Shown here: positions 1 to 7,225 of the stretch, piece after piece | Layout of the letters: each line of letters starts with the position of its first letter | Numbering within the stretch: position 1 is the stretch's first letter | Assembly (NCBI GenBank): GCA_017440445.1 | Contig: JAFSHE010000103.1 | Coordinates: 1-8,237, forward strand | Reading direction: 5' to 3' | From: Oscillospiraceae bacterium | Lineage (GTDB): Bacteria > Bacillota_A > Clostridia > Oscillospirales > Ruminococcaceae | DNA length: 8,237 bases | Notes under the pieces: model-generated | What the model was told of the DNA's origin: nothing | The model's input: the letters and a program-made list of their open reading frames with translations, nothing else | Database searches by the model: none | Position numbers and translations under genes: made by a program

Positions 1-1337
1 AACAGCATTACGGTGCAAACAACAAGGGGCATCTTGAAATAGTACCTCTGTCCGACATCTTCACAGATGATACAATGGAAAAAAATATCGAGCAGGCGTA
101 TGAAATGCGTAATATCGAGGCCCATACATGGCTTGAATACGGCCGCAGAGAGCGTGGAGAAAGATTTGCAAACGTTCTGTCCGTGTATGTATTCCTGTGC
201 TACAAATTCCGTATGCTGATAAAAAACAGATGCTCTGTTGTAAAGCAAAAGACGATAGACCTGCCCGAGCTCTGCGAAAGCTTCAAAAAAAGCTACGAGC
301 AGGAGATGAAAGATGGCTTCGTTTACGTACCTATGCACTGGACAGACGAACATGGCAAGGACTTCTTTGACGACAAAAGCTATGAAGCTGACAAAAAAGC
401 TGTACGCCGCATTCAGTTTTCAGGAGAGGCAGGCAGCGGAAAAACGACCATCGCAAAGCACTTTGCCTACAACGCTGCACTGAAATACCTGGACTATGTA
501 GGAAACAACAGCAGCGGAAACAGTCCTAAGGTCCCTGTGTACATTGAGCTTAAATATATAAGCGAAGGCAGAGAGATACTCAGCTATCTGGCTGACACCG
601 TACTGGAATGTTCCGACGACGATGCAAAGGAGCTTCTCAGGACAGGCGCACTGGAATTATATCTCGACGGCGTCAACGAGATGATAAGCAGCCGCTCCGG
701 CAAGCGTATATTTACTTCCAGCGTAAGAAATCTTCTTAACGATTTTCCCCAGACACCCGTTATCGTAACAGACAGAGATGAGGTAGATATAAACCTGCGC
801 TCCGTGCTTACCGTATACCGACCTACCGCACCTCAGCTTAATGATATCATGCGCTTTGTAAAGGGCGTTACCTCACGTAATAAAAACAGCAGTGTGATCT
901 GTGAGAACATTGAACAGTGGTTTAAGGCAGTACCTGAAAGAGTTGAGCGTTTCGATACTCCTTTCAGGCTTTGCAGACTTATTCAGGTAGCTGAAAGCGG
1001 TAAGCCTCTTTCCGACAATGAGCAGGAGTTCATGCATGCATTCGTTACCTCGCTGCTTGAAAGAGAGCTTGTCGAAAAGATGGACTACATGGCAGAAACT
1101 GGCAGACTTGACGAAGTCATGAAATACACTGCAAAGTTCATAGGCAGCGCAGATGAGCGCATCACAAGAAGCGAATATAACGAGCTGTGCGCCGACGCTA
1201 TACGCAGCCGTTGCCTTAGTATGGACGCAGTTGACTGCGCAAATCTTGCTATACAGCTTGGATTTATTACCCTTTATCCCGAAAACAAGGTAGGTTTTTC
1301 GGACGAAATGCTTTACAACTATTTTAAAAATCTTTGA
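1..1337 (+). CDS. NACHT-type STAND NTPase, 5' end outside the window
   Basis: This is a P-loop signalling NTPase of the NACHT/STAND kind; such proteins bind and hydrolyse NTP to switch an oligomeric sensor or effector. An ATG exists at 75, but the frame is open back to base 3 (24 more residues, no stop) and no ribosome binding site precedes that ATG, so the gene almost certainly starts outside the window; 444 residues are visible. Counting from Met at 75, Walker A is GEAGSGKTT at 117-125, Walker B is LELYLDGVNEM at 193-203 (Asp198), and a sensor-1-like strand VIVTDRDE lies at 229-236. RFDTPFRLCRL at 292-302 resembles the conserved Pro-containing segment of the NACHT helical region. The last residues, VGFSDEMLYNYFKNL (406-420), match the F-[SH]-x-x-x-x-x-YF element that usually ends the NACHT module. 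The N-terminal effector domain, if any, is not visible. It is co-directional with the following gene after 19 bases. The NACHT assignment is firm from motifs; a defence role is inference. Confidence 0.85.
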   Translation, partial: QHYGANNKGHLEIVPLSDIFTDDTMEKNIEQAYEMRNIEAHTWLEYGRRERGERFANVLSVYVFLCYKFRMLIKNRCSVVKQKTIDLPELCESFKKSYEQEMKDGFVYVPMHWTDEHGKDFFDDKSYEADKKAVRRIQFSGEAGSGKTTIAKHFAYNAALKYLDYVGNNSSGNSPKVPVYIELKYISEGREILSYLADTVLECSDDDAKELLRTGALELYLDGVNEMISSRSGKRIFTSSVRNLLNDFPQTPVIVTDRDEVDINLRSVLTVYRPTAPQLNDIMRFVKGVTSRNKNSSVICENIEQWFKAVPERVERFDTPFRLCRLIQVAESGKPLSDNEQEFMHAFVTSLLERELVEKMDYMAETGRLDEVMKYTAKFIGSADERITRSEYNELCADAIRSRCLSMDAVDCANLAIQLGFITLYPENKVGFSDEMLYNYFKNL

Positions 1338-1356
1338 TACGGCGGTACACTGAACA

Positions 1357-4300
1357 ATGATCATATCAGAGCTATTCGATGCGTTTCAGAATGCAGAGAA
1401 TATAGAGGAAACATACAATATACTTGCGCAATACAACCATCCGACCATACTTATAGAAAATATCATAGATACGATAAAGGCAGCCTCGTTTACAGAGGAT
1501 GAAGATCAGCTACTATATCAGTACCTTGCAGACGGATGGATGGAACGATATAACGAATCATCGACAGAGCCTGTACTGAGAAGACACATAGAAGAACTCA
1601 TACAGCTTGCTTTGCTTCTGGAGGATACAGATAAGATACGTTTGGCAGCGGAGCTGACAAAAAATGCGGGTTTTTATAAAAGACCGACATTGAGCGAACG
1701 ATGGAGGAAAGAGCTTTCTCAAATAGAGGATTACAGCGAAATGCTCCGTTTTTTCTGTATCGCCGACAGTATAGCCGACCTTGATGATAATGTAACAAAG
1801 GAGCTTTTCAGCTCCTACAATTACAGCGTAAGCGACGATGAGTGGAAGCTTCTTATTTCATCGCAGCTTGAACTTAAGCACGTTAATCTGCTTGAACGTC
1901 TGTACAATGTTGCGGGTAGTGCCGAGCGCTTTGTGGAGCTTTCCGGAATGTCATGGGAGCAACTCACCGGGCAGCTTGAAAGCATTACAGATATATCAAA
2001 AAGATACTGTGTATCGGCATATATCCTCGCAGCAGAACTGCGCAGAGCCTTTGACAATGATCTCAGCTTTACAGAACAGGCTGAAAGATATGCTGAATGT
2101 GGCAGCATCATTTCTGCTAATATGACTGCTTATTTTGCATACAATGAATTTCTGCGTAACAGCTGTATTTCAGACAGGCTGACTGAGCTGCTGTCCGCCT
2201 TGTCCCCACGTCCTGAAACGGCAATTCACCAGAATGTAATAAGACTCAACATGCGCTGCATAGACAAGTGTCTTGACGAGGAGCTTGATATCACAAGCTT
2301 CCTTGAATGTACAAGATCCGTAAACATCTTCGATAAGGACTCACGCCTGAGAACCATCACGTGGGAGGAAATGCTGGATGTAAGTTCAGACGGCTTCGGC
2401 ACGGAAAAAGCAGCAGCTCAGGCTTTTCTGGATGTATTATTCGAACAGATAGACGACAAAAAGCTGCTTGTATACATATTCCTCAACACTTATTTCGGTG
2501 TTTTCTGCGACATGAAGAAATTTATCTTTGAGCTGGCAGACAGAGGCTTTGATATAGCTGAGCTTTTCGCCGAGCATCCACTGTGGTGTACTATAATTGA
2601 TGTAGAATCAAACTTCAGAAAGCTTCTGATCAGGGTACTCAGATATGACTGCAGCAATATTACGCTGATCTCCCCATTCTTCAAGGGAATTCTCTCAAGG
2701 CATGACATCATTCAGATAAGGATCATCGGTATCGGCAGCAGAAAAGACGGAGAGCGTTTTATCCGCACAGAGCTGGTTTCGCTGGAAAATGAACAAGATG
2801 CGGATATGCTCATCTCCTGCATTGATGATATTATGCAGGAGCTTCCCGAGGAAATAAAAGAGGTCAAGCAAAGACTGGAGTATATTCCGGGCGGGTCATT
2901 TTACAGATACAATTCAACATCAATATGCGTATTCGGCTTTATAAAGACATACAGACTTATAACTGCATGTAAGAGGCTGATATCTGCTGCTGTTGAAAAA
3001 TACGGTGCAGAGTCCGCTATCGATATATACATGAACAGCTTTTTAAGAACATCCCTTCCGCTTGAGGTAATGTGCGAAATGCTGTATAGAGAGCATAACA
3101 TATCAGCGGGTGACCTCGATATGTGGCTGTCAGAATATCAATTCGGCTGTCAGCAAAGGAATTATTTCGATTGCTCCTCGGCTATCGTACCCTCTATAAT
3201 GCTGAATGACAAAAACGGACTTCCTCTGCCAAAGGGTACGCAGGCATGCGACCTAATAAACATACATGTTTATGTAAAAAACACCCAGCTGTCTTTTTCT
3301 GCAATTCCTGCCGAGGATACCGAAAAGATCTACAACCCGAAATATGTCCACAAGCACACCGAAATGAAGCTTAAAGGATGCAGCGAGGACATAAACTTTG
3401 CGCTGACAAGGAAATTCATCATTGACCAGGCATGCGACCAGGCATTTTCCAGGGAAATAATCGGTGATCTGGTAAGAGGACTTTACCTCAGAATTTCAAA
3501 ATGTGGATTCAAAAATAAAAATCTGGTTATAAGTTTCCTGAATTTCTTCAAGGCAGTAAATCCCTTCGTATGCCATGTTGATTCAGAGTACAGGGACGCT
3601 TCCGCTGACAAGTTATACAGAAAATGGCATAGAGTCAAGCCCTTTGTCGAGGAACAATACTCTCATGATGAGGTATATCACAAGCTTCTATCACTCGGGT
3701 TACCCTATAAAAATATATGTTATGTCTACCTTAATTCCCCGCTGAGATATGAGATATCCGTTTTTGATTTTATGCGTGATTGTCTGGAGGACTTCATTAC
3801 CGAAACAACCGCAATACCTGAATTCAGACTTCTTGGCTGCAAAAATGACGACGGCACTATCCGCATAGCCGAGGTATGCGGAGATAACGGATATCCCGCT
3901 GTTATCACGAAATGTGAAAATGTTCCGGAATACAAATGGTTCAGCTTTTCACCTGAATATCGCCTTGACGGTAGCATCGTGCTGACTGATATTAAAAAGC
4001 ATATTCAGCATCCCGCTACATTGGTGGTGACAAGTGAGGAGTCAACTAACACATTTCCTACCGGAGAACTGGCAGACAGGATAAATGAGTTTTTCTCTGA
4101 ACCCGAAAAAAGAAACCACACAGACCTTTACTCTGTCATCAGCGAGTTTTCACTTGCAGACAAAGCGTATATCGGAGATTGCTTCGGTGAAAACCGCATA
4201 TTTGCCAGACTGGATAACACTATGTCGAATGTGATCATCCCGCTTAATATAAGCACAAGCGAAGAATTCGAGCTGAGGTCTCTTGGTGGTTTCCTGCATG

Positions 4301-4998
4301 ATAAAACAAAAATATATGCCATGGTACCTGTTCTTTATTTCAAGAATAAAATGCTGATGTGCATTCCTACTGTGAAATACGACATGGATACTGATGTAGA
4401 ATGGGAAACCTGCCGTACAGAAAACGATGTACCCCTCCCCTCCGTGAAGGTCTCTGCAGGAAAATACCCATACAAGACCAAGGTTCCCAATATTACTAAT
4501 CAGTTTATCCTCACAGGCGGTGACATGACGCTTGAAGATCGTATTATAGCAACAAAAAACTGTCTTATAAGGAATCAGCTTAACCTTAGCAGGATAGTTG
4601 CAGGTTATTCCGAAAGCGAGGTAAATTCTGCACTAAAAGGATTTATGATAACATATTTAAACAAAATGCTCGCTCCGGCTAATTTCCGTTTTGCTAAGAA
4701 CTCTGTCGTTTTGTGTATCGCTTCAGATGACGGCTATGAAACGGTACAGGCAAGCAACAGATCCGGTACGAATGCTGTTCTTCTTCTGCGCTTCATGAAA
4801 TACGAGCAGAAGATATTCTATTTCAGCATCGAAAAAGCATATATATTTGACCCTGAAATAGCTTGGCAGAATGTATCTTCAGAAGATGATATTCCCGACT
4901 CAGCAATAGAGATAGAAAACATCTTTTCCGATGAATGTGATATCTTAATCCGTGAGAAGATCATATCTGAACCTGAACAGGAAGAACTTCTGACATAA
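1357..4998 (+). CDS. Large uncharacterised protein, probable partner of the NACHT NTPase
   Basis: I do not recognise this 1213-residue protein. It starts at ATG 1357; an in-frame TGA at 1351-1353 excludes any longer form, and a weak GGCGG at 1341-1345 is the only Shine-Dalgarno-like sequence, so translation may be coupled to the gene 19 bases upstream. There is no signal peptide and no clear membrane segment (370-386 is hydrophobic but short), which suggests the cytoplasm. Residues 1 to about 600 look almost wholly helical, with amphipathic stretches like solenoid repeats, though no repeat unit could be set. From about 610 on, beta-rich stretches appear: 613-650, 820-895 and 935-1005. The segment at 938-964 followed by 983-1003 has the Gly/hydrophobic rhythm of an S1 or OB fold; this is weak. 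Cysteines are fairly numerous (about 32) without CxxC pairs. No catalytic motif was found. Its position suggests a sensor or scaffold subunit for the NTPase. Confidence 0.88.
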   Translation: MIISELFDAFQNAENIEETYNILAQYNHPTILIENIIDTIKAASFTEDEDQLLYQYLADGWMERYNESSTEPVLRRHIEELIQLALLLEDTDKIRLAAELTKNAGFYKRPTLSERWRKELSQIEDYSEMLRFFCIADSIADLDDNVTKELFSSYNYSVSDDEWKLLISSQLELKHVNLLERLYNVAGSAERFVELSGMSWEQLTGQLESITDISKRYCVSAYILAAELRRAFDNDLSFTEQAERYAECGSIISANMTAYFAYNEFLRNSCISDRLTELLSALSPRPETAIHQNVIRLNMRCIDKCLDEELDITSFLECTRSVNIFDKDSRLRTITWEEMLDVSSDGFGTEKAAAQAFLDVLFEQIDDKKLLVYIFLNTYFGVFCDMKKFIFELADRGFDIAELFAEHPLWCTIIDVESNFRKLLIRVLRYDCSNITLISPFFKGILSRHDIIQIRIIGIGSRKDGERFIRTELVSLENEQDADMLISCIDDIMQELPEEIKEVKQRLEYIPGGSFYRYNSTSICVFGFIKTYRLITACKRLISAAVEKYGAESAIDIYMNSFLRTSLPLEVMCEMLYREHNISAGDLDMWLSEYQFGCQQRNYFDCSSAIVPSIMLNDKNGLPLPKGTQACDLINIHVYVKNTQLSFSAIPAEDTEKIYNPKYVHKHTEMKLKGCSEDINFALTRKFIIDQACDQAFSREIIGDLVRGLYLRISKCGFKNKNLVISFLNFFKAVNPFVCHVDSEYRDASADKLYRKWHRVKPFVEEQYSHDEVYHKLLSLGLPYKNICYVYLNSPLRYEISVFDFMRDCLEDFITETTAIPEFRLLGCKNDDGTIRIAEVCGDNGYPAVITKCENVPEYKWFSFSPEYRLDGSIVLTDIKKHIQHPATLVVTSEESTNTFPTGELADRINEFFSEPEKRNHTDLYSVISEFSLADKAYIGDCFGENRIFARLDNTMSNVIIPLNISTSEEFELRSLGGFLHDKTKIYAMVPVLYFKNKMLMCIPTVKYDMDTDVEWETCRTENDVPLPSVKVSAGKYPYKTKVPNITNQFILTGGDMTLEDRIIATKNCLIRNQLNLSRIVAGYSESEVNSALKGFMITYLNKMLAPANFRFAKNSVVLCIASDDGYETVQASNRSGTNAVLLLRFMKYEQKIFYFSIEKAYIFDPEIAWQNVSSEDDIPDSAIEIENIFSDECDILIREKIISEPEQEELLT

Positions 4999-5019
4999 AA
5001 AAACACCATAACACAAATC

Positions 5020-5057
5020 AACGGGAGCAGTATCGACTGCCCCCGTTATTTTTTATT
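5020..5057 (+). terminator. Intrinsic terminator of the NACHT/large-protein unit
   Basis: A hairpin with arms AACGGG-A-GCAGT (5020-5031) and ACTGC-C-CCCGTT (5036-5047), one A/C mismatch and the loop ATCG is followed by ATTTTTTATT. It starts 21 bases after the stop of the large gene. On the opposite strand the same hairpin is followed only by a loose T-rich stretch, but no other terminator is seen beyond the end of the convergent AraC gene at 5092, so it may serve both genes, more weakly for the - strand. Confidence 0.88.
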
Positions 5058-5091
5058 GATACAGAATACTATCATCCGTTTCTTATGTATC

Positions 5092-5823
5092 TTATTTTCT
5101 TGTACGGAAATATCTTTCCCGATATATTTTCGGTGTATATCCCGTTTGTTTTTTGAACACCTGAATAAAATGACTCTCAGAGCTGAAGCACAGATACTCT
5201 GCTATATCAAGACAGGAATGCTCGCTGAACTTAAGCATGTTTTCAGCGGCTTCGATCCGCTTTCGGGTAATATATCCCGAAACAGTCATCCCTACTTCCT
5301 TATGAAACAGCTTTGAAAGATAGGCAGGGCTGAGTTTTGTTATTTCAGCAAGCTTTTCAAGGGTGATCCTTGTGTGGAGATTGTCATAAATATAATCAAG
5401 ACAGAGAGTCACTGATTTCGGATAACGATTCTGCTTACGGATGATCCCCATTCGCTGAGTGTAATCATCCACGACTTCACGATGAAGCAGATTTATCTCA
5501 TCCTCTGTGCGACATTTGTCTATACTTCGGATGTAGATATCACTAAGATTATAGGCTGCTTCCATCTCCATCCCGCCTTCTATACAATATCGTGTAATAA
5601 AGGCGATCGTTATGATAAGATGATATTTGAGATTTCGGAGGCTGTCTTCACTGAGCTTACCCATTTCCTCACAGTTGAATGGCTTGAATAACCTCTTTGC
5701 TTCAGCGGCATTACCTTCTTTTATGCTCTGAAAAAAAGCCATTTCACGCTCATACGACAAATGAGAAACATTATATTCTCTGTTCAGAAATTCAATATGG
5801 GACAGCTTTTTCTCAATATTCAT
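5092..5823 (-). CDS. AraC-family transcriptional regulator
   Basis: This is a DNA-binding regulator of 243 residues, the size of a typical two-part AraC protein. The C-terminal AraC/XylS domain spans about 137-240. The first helix-turn-helix is around LEKLAEITKLSPAYLSKLF (155-173) and the second around CLDIAEYLCFSSESHFIQVF (204-223), ending with the family signature FKKQTGYTPKIYRERY. Residues 1-125 form a helical domain with EREMAFFQSIKEGN and a segment around LRNLKYHLIITIAFITR (63-78), a type I know from YSIRK-like AraC regulators of Clostridia; it is not a cupin-type sugar-binding arm. No signal peptide or membrane segment is seen. The start at 5823 is fixed by AGAGGTGA just upstream. It is divergent from the GH5 glycosidase across a 260-base spacer holding a 13-base direct repeat, so it probably controls that gene, most likely as an activator responding to a sugar. 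The ligand cannot be told from the sequence. Confidence 0.93.
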   Translation of the reverse strand: MNIEKKLSHIEFLNREYNVSHLSYEREMAFFQSIKEGNAAEAKRLFKPFNCEEMGKLSEDSLRNLKYHLIITIAFITRYCIEGGMEMEAAYNLSDIYIRSIDKCRTEDEINLLHREVVDDYTQRMGIIRKQNRYPKSVTLCLDYIYDNLHTRITLEKLAEITKLSPAYLSKLFHKEVGMTVSGYITRKRIEAAENMLKFSEHSCLDIAEYLCFSSESHFIQVFKKQTGYTPKIYRERYFRTRK

Positions 5824-5827
5824 ATTA

Positions 5828-5835
5828 TCACCTCT
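5828..5835 (-). promoter_or_regulatory. Ribosome binding site of the AraC gene
   Basis: On the - strand AGAGGTGA is followed by TAAT and then the ATG at 5823. It is a near-consensus Shine-Dalgarno sequence that supports this start over internal Met codons. Confidence 0.8.
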
Positions 5836-5905
5836 GAAATTATTTTATATTACAACCGCCAAAAATGCAACATGAAAATGATACAAACATATTTTTATTT
5901 ACATA

Positions 5906-5914
5906 ATTATATCA
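5906..5914 (-). promoter_or_regulatory. Candidate extended -10 promoter of the AraC gene
   Basis: The - strand reads TGATATAAT, a perfect extended -10 element (TGnTATAAT). No good -35 lies upstream at the usual distance, which is normal for extended -10 promoters. Transcription would start near 5899, giving a leader of roughly 75 bases. The spacer is very AT-rich, so chance matches are easier here; the fit to the full nine-base motif and the orientation are the arguments in favour. Confidence 0.5.
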
Positions 5915-5916
5915 TT

Positions 5917-5945
5917 TTGAACAGCATATAAATAACATATATATG
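5917..5945 (+). promoter_or_regulatory. Possible second, upstream promoter toward GH5
   Basis: TTGAAC (5917-5922) and TATATG (5940-5945) are separated by 17 bases and read toward the GH5 gene. The -10 falls in a 12-base perfect palindrome, ACATATATATGT (5935-5946). The element would lie upstream of the direct repeat and leave a leader of about 130 bases, so bound regulator could block it. It is a weak call in AT-rich DNA and overlaps the region upstream of the AraC promoter. Confidence 0.25.
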
Positions 5946-5990
5946 TATTTTTTGTCATATTTTTATCCATTTCACAAAACAAACAACAGC

Positions 5991-6023
5991 AATATTCTGA
6001 TATACAAGATAATATTCTGATAT
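5991..6023 (+). promoter_or_regulatory. 13-base direct repeat, probable AraC-type operator
   Basis: AATATTCTGATAT occurs at 5991-6003 and again, identical, at 6011-6023. The period is exactly 20 bases, about two helical turns, so both copies face the same side of the DNA, as in araI-like sites bound by AraC-family dimers. A shortened, imperfect third copy, AATATGTGATAT, lies at 6035-6046. The second full copy ends where the -35 box of the candidate GH5 promoter would be, the layout of an activator that touches sigma factor. The repeat is directly visible; that the neighbouring AraC protein binds it is inference. Confidence 0.6.
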
Positions 6024-6043
6024 CAATTAGACTGAATATGTGA

Positions 6044-6054
6044 TATCATTTAAT
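6044..6054 (+). promoter_or_regulatory. Candidate GH5 promoter -10 region (activator dependent)
   Basis: Two overlapping -10 candidates occur: TATCAT at 6044-6049 and TTTAAT at 6049-6054, each one mismatch from TATAAT. Neither has a good -35 at the right distance (TAGACT at 6028-6033 is 15 bases before the second). A poor -35 next to a direct-repeat operator is what is expected for a promoter that depends on an AraC activator. Which of the two is used cannot be decided. Confidence 0.35.
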
Positions 6055-6067
6055 CACAACAAACCAG

Positions 6068-6075
6068 AGAAAGGA
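6068..6075 (+). promoter_or_regulatory. Ribosome binding site of GH5
   Basis: AGAAAGGA lies 8 bases before the ATG at 6084. An in-frame TAA at 6051-6053 rules out any upstream extension, so this site fixes the start and shows that the enzyme has no signal peptide. Confidence 0.75.
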
Positions 6076-6083
6076 ACAAAACA

Positions 6084-7037
6084 ATGTTAAAGAATAAAGG
6101 ATTTTATAGAGGCATAAATTTTGGAGGCTGGCTTTCGCAGTGCGATTACAGCGAGGACAGACTGAACAACTTCATAACTGAGTCTGATTTTGCAAAGGTA
6201 TCAGAATGGGGACTGGACCACATTCGTATTCCTGTTGACTACAACATTTTTGAAAATGATGACGGCTCCTACAAGGAGGATGGTTTCACACGGATCGACA
6301 AGGCATTTGAATATTGCGAAAAGTATGGTCTTAATGTTGTCCTTGATCTGCATAAGACAGCAGGCTTTTCTTTTGATAATTACGTAGAAAACGAAACAGG
6401 CTTTTTCGAAAACGAACAGCTCCAGGAACGCTTTTACCGTCTGTGGGAAGAATTCGCAAAACGTTACGGAAAGCTGAGCAAAAGAGTAGCATTTGAACTC
6501 CTTAACGAGGTAACAGATAAAGAGTATATTGATATATGGAACAGGATATCAAACGAGTGCATAAAGCGTATCCGTGTATATGCTCCCGATACGCTTATTC
6601 TTGTTGGAAGTTATTACAACAACAGTGCTGAAGCTGTTCCGTATCTTACAAAGCCTTTCGATGAAAATGTCATCTACAATTTCCACTGCTATGAGCCACT
6701 GAAGTTCACACATCAGGGAGCATACTGGACGGACATGATCAACAAGGATGAGCGTTTTTCCTTTGACGAAAGCAATATCACTCCCGATTTCTTTGAGAAA
6801 CTGTTTTCACCTGCAATTGAAGCAGCTAAACGCAATAACACAACACTGTACTGCGGTGAATACGGAGTTATCAACATTGTTTCACCCGAAGATACTATAA
6901 AGTGGTTCAGATGTATCAACAGCGTCTTTGAGAAGCATGGAATTTCCAGATGTGCATGGAGCTATAAAGAAATGGATTTCGGTCTTTCAGACAACCGACT
7001 TGACGAGATACGTAACGAATTGCTGAAATACCTGTAA
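6084..7037 (+). CDS. GH5 family cytoplasmic glycosidase (CelC-like endoglucanase)
   Basis: This is a 317-residue single-domain GH5 (beta/alpha)8 enzyme that cleaves beta-1,4-glucan or a related beta-glycan or oligosaccharide with retention. Visible landmarks are RGINFGGW at 9-16, HIRIPVDY at 46-53 (Arg48), LDLHKTAG at 87-94 (His90), FELLNEV at 137-143 with acid/base Glu142, YNFHCYEP at 198-205 (His201, Tyr203), CGEYGV at 257-262 with nucleophile Glu259, and AWSYKEMDFG at 291-300 (Trp292). From memory of the family it resembles Clostridium thermocellum CelC along its whole length. There is no signal peptide, carbohydrate-binding module or dockerin, so it acts in the cytoplasm, probably on imported oligosaccharides. 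A good ribosome binding site precedes it, a direct-repeat operator lies upstream, and the divergent AraC gene is the likely regulator. The catalytic set is complete. Activity on cellodextrin, glucan or mannan-type substrates cannot be told apart by reading alone. Confidence 0.92.
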   Translation: MLKNKGFYRGINFGGWLSQCDYSEDRLNNFITESDFAKVSEWGLDHIRIPVDYNIFENDDGSYKEDGFTRIDKAFEYCEKYGLNVVLDLHKTAGFSFDNYVENETGFFENEQLQERFYRLWEEFAKRYGKLSKRVAFELLNEVTDKEYIDIWNRISNECIKRIRVYAPDTLILVGSYYNNSAEAVPYLTKPFDENVIYNFHCYEPLKFTHQGAYWTDMINKDERFSFDESNITPDFFEKLFSPAIEAAKRNNTTLYCGEYGVINIVSPEDTIKWFRCINSVFEKHGISRCAWSYKEMDFGLSDNRLDEIRNELLKYL

Positions 7038-7049
7038 TTAATAACAACC

Positions 7050-7080
7050 AAACTCCGTACCTTTTGGCACGGAGTTTTTT
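7050..7080 (+). terminator. Intrinsic terminator of GH5
   Basis: AAACTCCGT (7050-7058) pairs perfectly with ACGGAGTTT (7069-7077). Inside are an A/C mismatch, a CC/GG pair and the loop TTTT, and the downstream arm runs into six T (7075-7080). It lies 12 bases after the GH5 stop, so GH5 is a single-gene transcript. Confidence 0.9.
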
Positions 7081-7166
7081 ACAATTTACTTGTCGTCTGA
7101 TTTTATTATCCCGCAAGCAGAAGTGATAATATCAAATTGGTACTTATTTTTATATGTTTATTATGC

Positions 7167-7206
7167 AAAAATGCTGCCCCCGTCAACATGACAGAGGCAG
7201 CATTTT
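7167..7206 (-). terminator. Intrinsic terminator of the GH26 gene
   Basis: AAAATGCTGCC (7168-7178) and GGCAGCATTTT (7196-7206) form an 11-base perfect stem around a 17-base loop that itself holds GTCA/TGAC. Read on the - strand, the stem ends in five T, about 20 bases after the GH26 stop at 7226. The + strand side has only four T, so the main direction is the - strand. The 86 bases between this and the GH5 terminator hold nothing I can name. Confidence 0.85.
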
Positions 7207-7225
7207 CGGTGAGGAATTATTTCTA

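Noticed and set aside
1335..1357. Frameshift or nonsense mutation splitting one long NACHT gene in two
   Set aside because: Stops occur in all three frames around the junction and an ATG follows at once, so at least two changes would be needed; two separate genes is the simpler reading.
873..1364. Open frame of 163 codons on the - strand
   Set aside because: It is antisense to the end of the NACHT gene, has no ribosome binding site or known motif, and its composition fits a shadow of the + strand gene.
5056..5316. Open frame of 86 codons on the + strand after the terminator
   Set aside because: It is antisense to the AraC DNA-binding domain and begins inside the terminator region without a ribosome binding site.
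5935..5946. Perfect 12-base palindrome ACATATATATGT as an operator
   Set aside because: It is simple alternating AT sequence within a very AT-rich spacer and AraC-family proteins rarely bind palindromes; noted only as part of the possible upstream promoter.
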